DNA of 6,672 nucleotides from Thiolapillus brandeum. Lineage in GTDB: Bacteria; Pseudomonadota; Gammaproteobacteria; Chromatiales; Chromatiaceae. The stretch is from the NCBI GenBank assembly GCA_011051425.1, contig DRLF01000157.1, positions 1-6,672 of the forward strand, given 5' to 3'. Shown here piece after piece: positions 5,855 through 6,672 of the stretch (position 1 is the first letter of the stretch; the number at the start of each line of letters is the position of its first letter). The translations under genes were made by a program, and so were the position numbers. Below the pieces are notes generated by a model. That model saw only the letters and a program-made list of their open reading frames with translations. It ran no database searches and was not told the origin of the DNA.

Positions 5855-5858
5855 ATCC
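5837..5858 (-). repeat. IS30 right terminal inverted repeat
   Basis: Its reverse complement matches 4793-4814 in 20 of 22 bases. It includes the transposase stop codon at 5852-5854 and sets the right boundary of the element. Confidence 0.9.
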
Positions 5859-5920
5859 GCGGTACAAAATAGTCCTGACCGATCTATTTAATCGTCATGA
5901 TGTGAAGCCGCCTTATAATC

Positions 5921-5946
5921 GTAGGTCGGACTGAAGTCCGACCTAC
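5921..5946. repeat. Perfect 12-bp hairpin, dispersed repeat type
   Basis: GTAGGTCGGACT, the two bases GA, then AGTCCGACCTAC form a perfect inverted repeat. On the minus strand it reads GTAGGTCGGACTTCAGTCCG and onward. Intergenic hairpins of this kind are scattered in many gammaproteobacterial genomes. It lies about 75 bases beyond the mfd stop and could end or protect that transcript. No T-run follows on the minus strand, so it is not a classical terminator. The rest of the 5859-6021 spacer holds no gene. Confidence 0.7.
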
Positions 5947-6021
5947 AGACGCATGTCTTTTCATCATCTCGAATGGCCTGTCAAGAATAATGCCCTCGAT
6001 GGTGGTGGCACCACATAGTCA

Positions 6022-6672
6022 CTACGACTGTAACATCTGCAGCAGTTCGCGCACCTTTTCCACCCGCTGTTCCGGTTCTTCGAGATCGGCGAAGAAACGC
6101 AGCTTGTCACTGCCGTCCAGCTTGAACTGCCTGGGCCGGGTCTGGATCAGTTGGATGATGCGCGCCGGATCGATGGCGGGCTGTTCCTCGAAATGAATCT
6201 TGCCCCCCTGGGGGCCGGCTTCGATCTTGCGTATGCCCAGGGGCTGCACGTCGAGCTTGAGTTCGGTGATGTCGAACAGGTTTTTGGCTTGCTCCGGCAG
6301 CAGGCCAAAACGGTCGATCATCTCCACCCGCAGTTCCCGCAGTTCCTCGGCGCTGGCGGCGGAGGCGATGCGCTTGTACTGGATGAGGCGGATATGGACG
6401 TCCGGCAAATAGTCCTCGGGCAGCAGGGCGGGGAGGTTGAGGTCGATTTCCGTGCCATGATCCAGGGGGCGGTCCAGCTCGGGCTGTCGGCCTTCGCGGA
6501 TGGCGCGCACGGCCCGTTCCAGCATCTGGGTGTAGAGGGTGAAGCCCACTTCGTGTATCTGGCCGCTCTGGTCTTCGCCCAGCAGCTCGCCCGCGCCGCG
6601 GATCTCCAGGTCGTGGGTGGCCAGGGTGAAGCCCGCGCCCAGGTCCTCCAGGGCTTCCAGGGCCTGCAGGCG
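6022..6672 (-). CDS. mfd: Transcription-repair coupling factor Mfd, C-terminal part
   Basis: The minus-strand frame is open from the window edge to the TAG at 6022-6024 and gives the last 216 residues of Mfd; the rest lies beyond 6672. Mfd is a DNA translocase of about 1150 residues that removes RNA polymerase stalled at lesions and recruits UvrA for nucleotide excision repair. The visible part opens with ALEDLGAGFTLATH, then DLEIRGAGELLGEDQSG (21-37 of the visible part). This is the conserved segment after helicase motif VI, shared with RecG and tied to translocation (TRG region). It is followed by HEVGFTLYTQMLERAV and the C-terminal domain (about 60-216) that autoinhibits the UvrA-binding surface. 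The gene ends normally and shows no damage, so only the intergenic DNA beyond it was altered. It converges on the IS30 element. Confidence 0.95.
   Translation of the reverse strand, partial: RLQALEALEDLGAGFTLATHDLEIRGAGELLGEDQSGQIHEVGFTLYTQMLERAVRAIREGRQPELDRPLDHGTEIDLNLPALLPEDYLPDVHIRLIQYKRIASAASAEELRELRVEMIDRFGLLPEQAKNLFDITELKLDVQPLGIRKIEAGPQGGKIHFEEQPAIDPARIIQLIQTRPRQFKLDGSDKLRFFADLEEPEQRVEKVRELLQMLQS

Larger units (their letters stand above)
4793..5858 (+). mobile_element. IS30-family insertion sequence, complete
   Basis: The element is 1066 bp, bounded by 22-bp imperfect inverted repeats (20 of 22 matching), and holds one transposase gene that fills most of it. As usual for the family, the transposase stop codon lies inside the right repeat. 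The transposase is intact, so the element may still be mobile. The flanking bases (..ATTCTT on the left, GCGGTA.. on the right) do not form a direct repeat, although IS30-family insertion normally duplicates two or three bases. The missing duplication, together with the missing rest of the interrupted gene, points to a later deletion or recombination at one end. Confidence 0.9.

Noticed and set aside
5862..5867. GTACAA half-site just after the IS right end
   Set aside because: Only half of the MarR-type palindrome is present and none of the flanking conserved bases.
5914..5919. Perfect TATAAT in the spacer after the IS
   Set aside because: There is no -35 at the right distance and no plus-strand gene downstream.
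5990..6412. Plus-strand open frames opposite mfd
   Set aside because: They are antisense shadows of the high-GC mfd coding sequence, with serine/arginine-rich nonsense translations.

Overview
The window looks like an accessory stretch of a gammaproteobacterial chromosome. The taxon is an inference from three things: a proteobacterial-type mfd 3' end, a YibF-like glutathione S-transferase operon, and a perfect GTAGGTCGGACT-type hairpin of the kind scattered between genes in many gammaproteobacteria. I cannot name the genus.

Layout. (1) 1-623, plus strand: the C-terminal 206 residues of a protein with an ADP-ribosyltransferase-like pattern (YHGCD, then GIYFWE). Its start lies just outside the window. 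(2) 624-1301: 678 bases with no intact gene. On the minus strand at 685-930 there is a protein-like reading frame broken by a single TAG, probably a decayed gene. A possible promoter with a 12-bp palindrome lies at 1067-1113. (3) 1302-2663, plus strand: a ten-helix EamA/DMT-family exporter, a 29-codon ORF linked to it by an ATGA overlap, and an antibiotic-biosynthesis-monooxygenase (ABM) fold protein. (4) 2752-4823, plus strand: a MarR-family regulator, an unrecognised 249-residue protein rich in conserved-looking His/Asp/Cys, a YibF-type glutathione S-transferase (ATGA overlap), and the 5' stub of a pyridoxamine 5'-phosphate oxidase-like flavin-binding protein. (5) 4793-5858: a complete IS30-family insertion sequence (1066 bp, 22-bp imperfect terminal repeats, intact D-D-E transposase), which cuts the last gene after 47 codons. 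(6) 5859-6672: a short spacer with the dispersed hairpin, then the 3' end of mfd on the minus strand.

How the parts may work together. The best-supported regulatory observation is a 25-bp sequence (22 of 25 identical) that occurs just before the MarR gene (2752-2776) and again just before the 249-residue gene (3227-3251). Each copy has a TTGyA-TG-TACAA palindrome, which suggests that the MarR protein controls its own gene and the downstream genes. The gene content (ABM-fold oxygenase, GST, flavin-binding oxidase-like protein, exporter, and a MarR protein with one N-terminal cysteine) fits detoxification of electrophiles, quinones or xenobiotics; this is inference.

The IS30 element has no matching target-site duplication, and the rest of the oxidase gene is not on its far side. 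The junction between this cluster and mfd is therefore probably a deletion or rearrangement scar.
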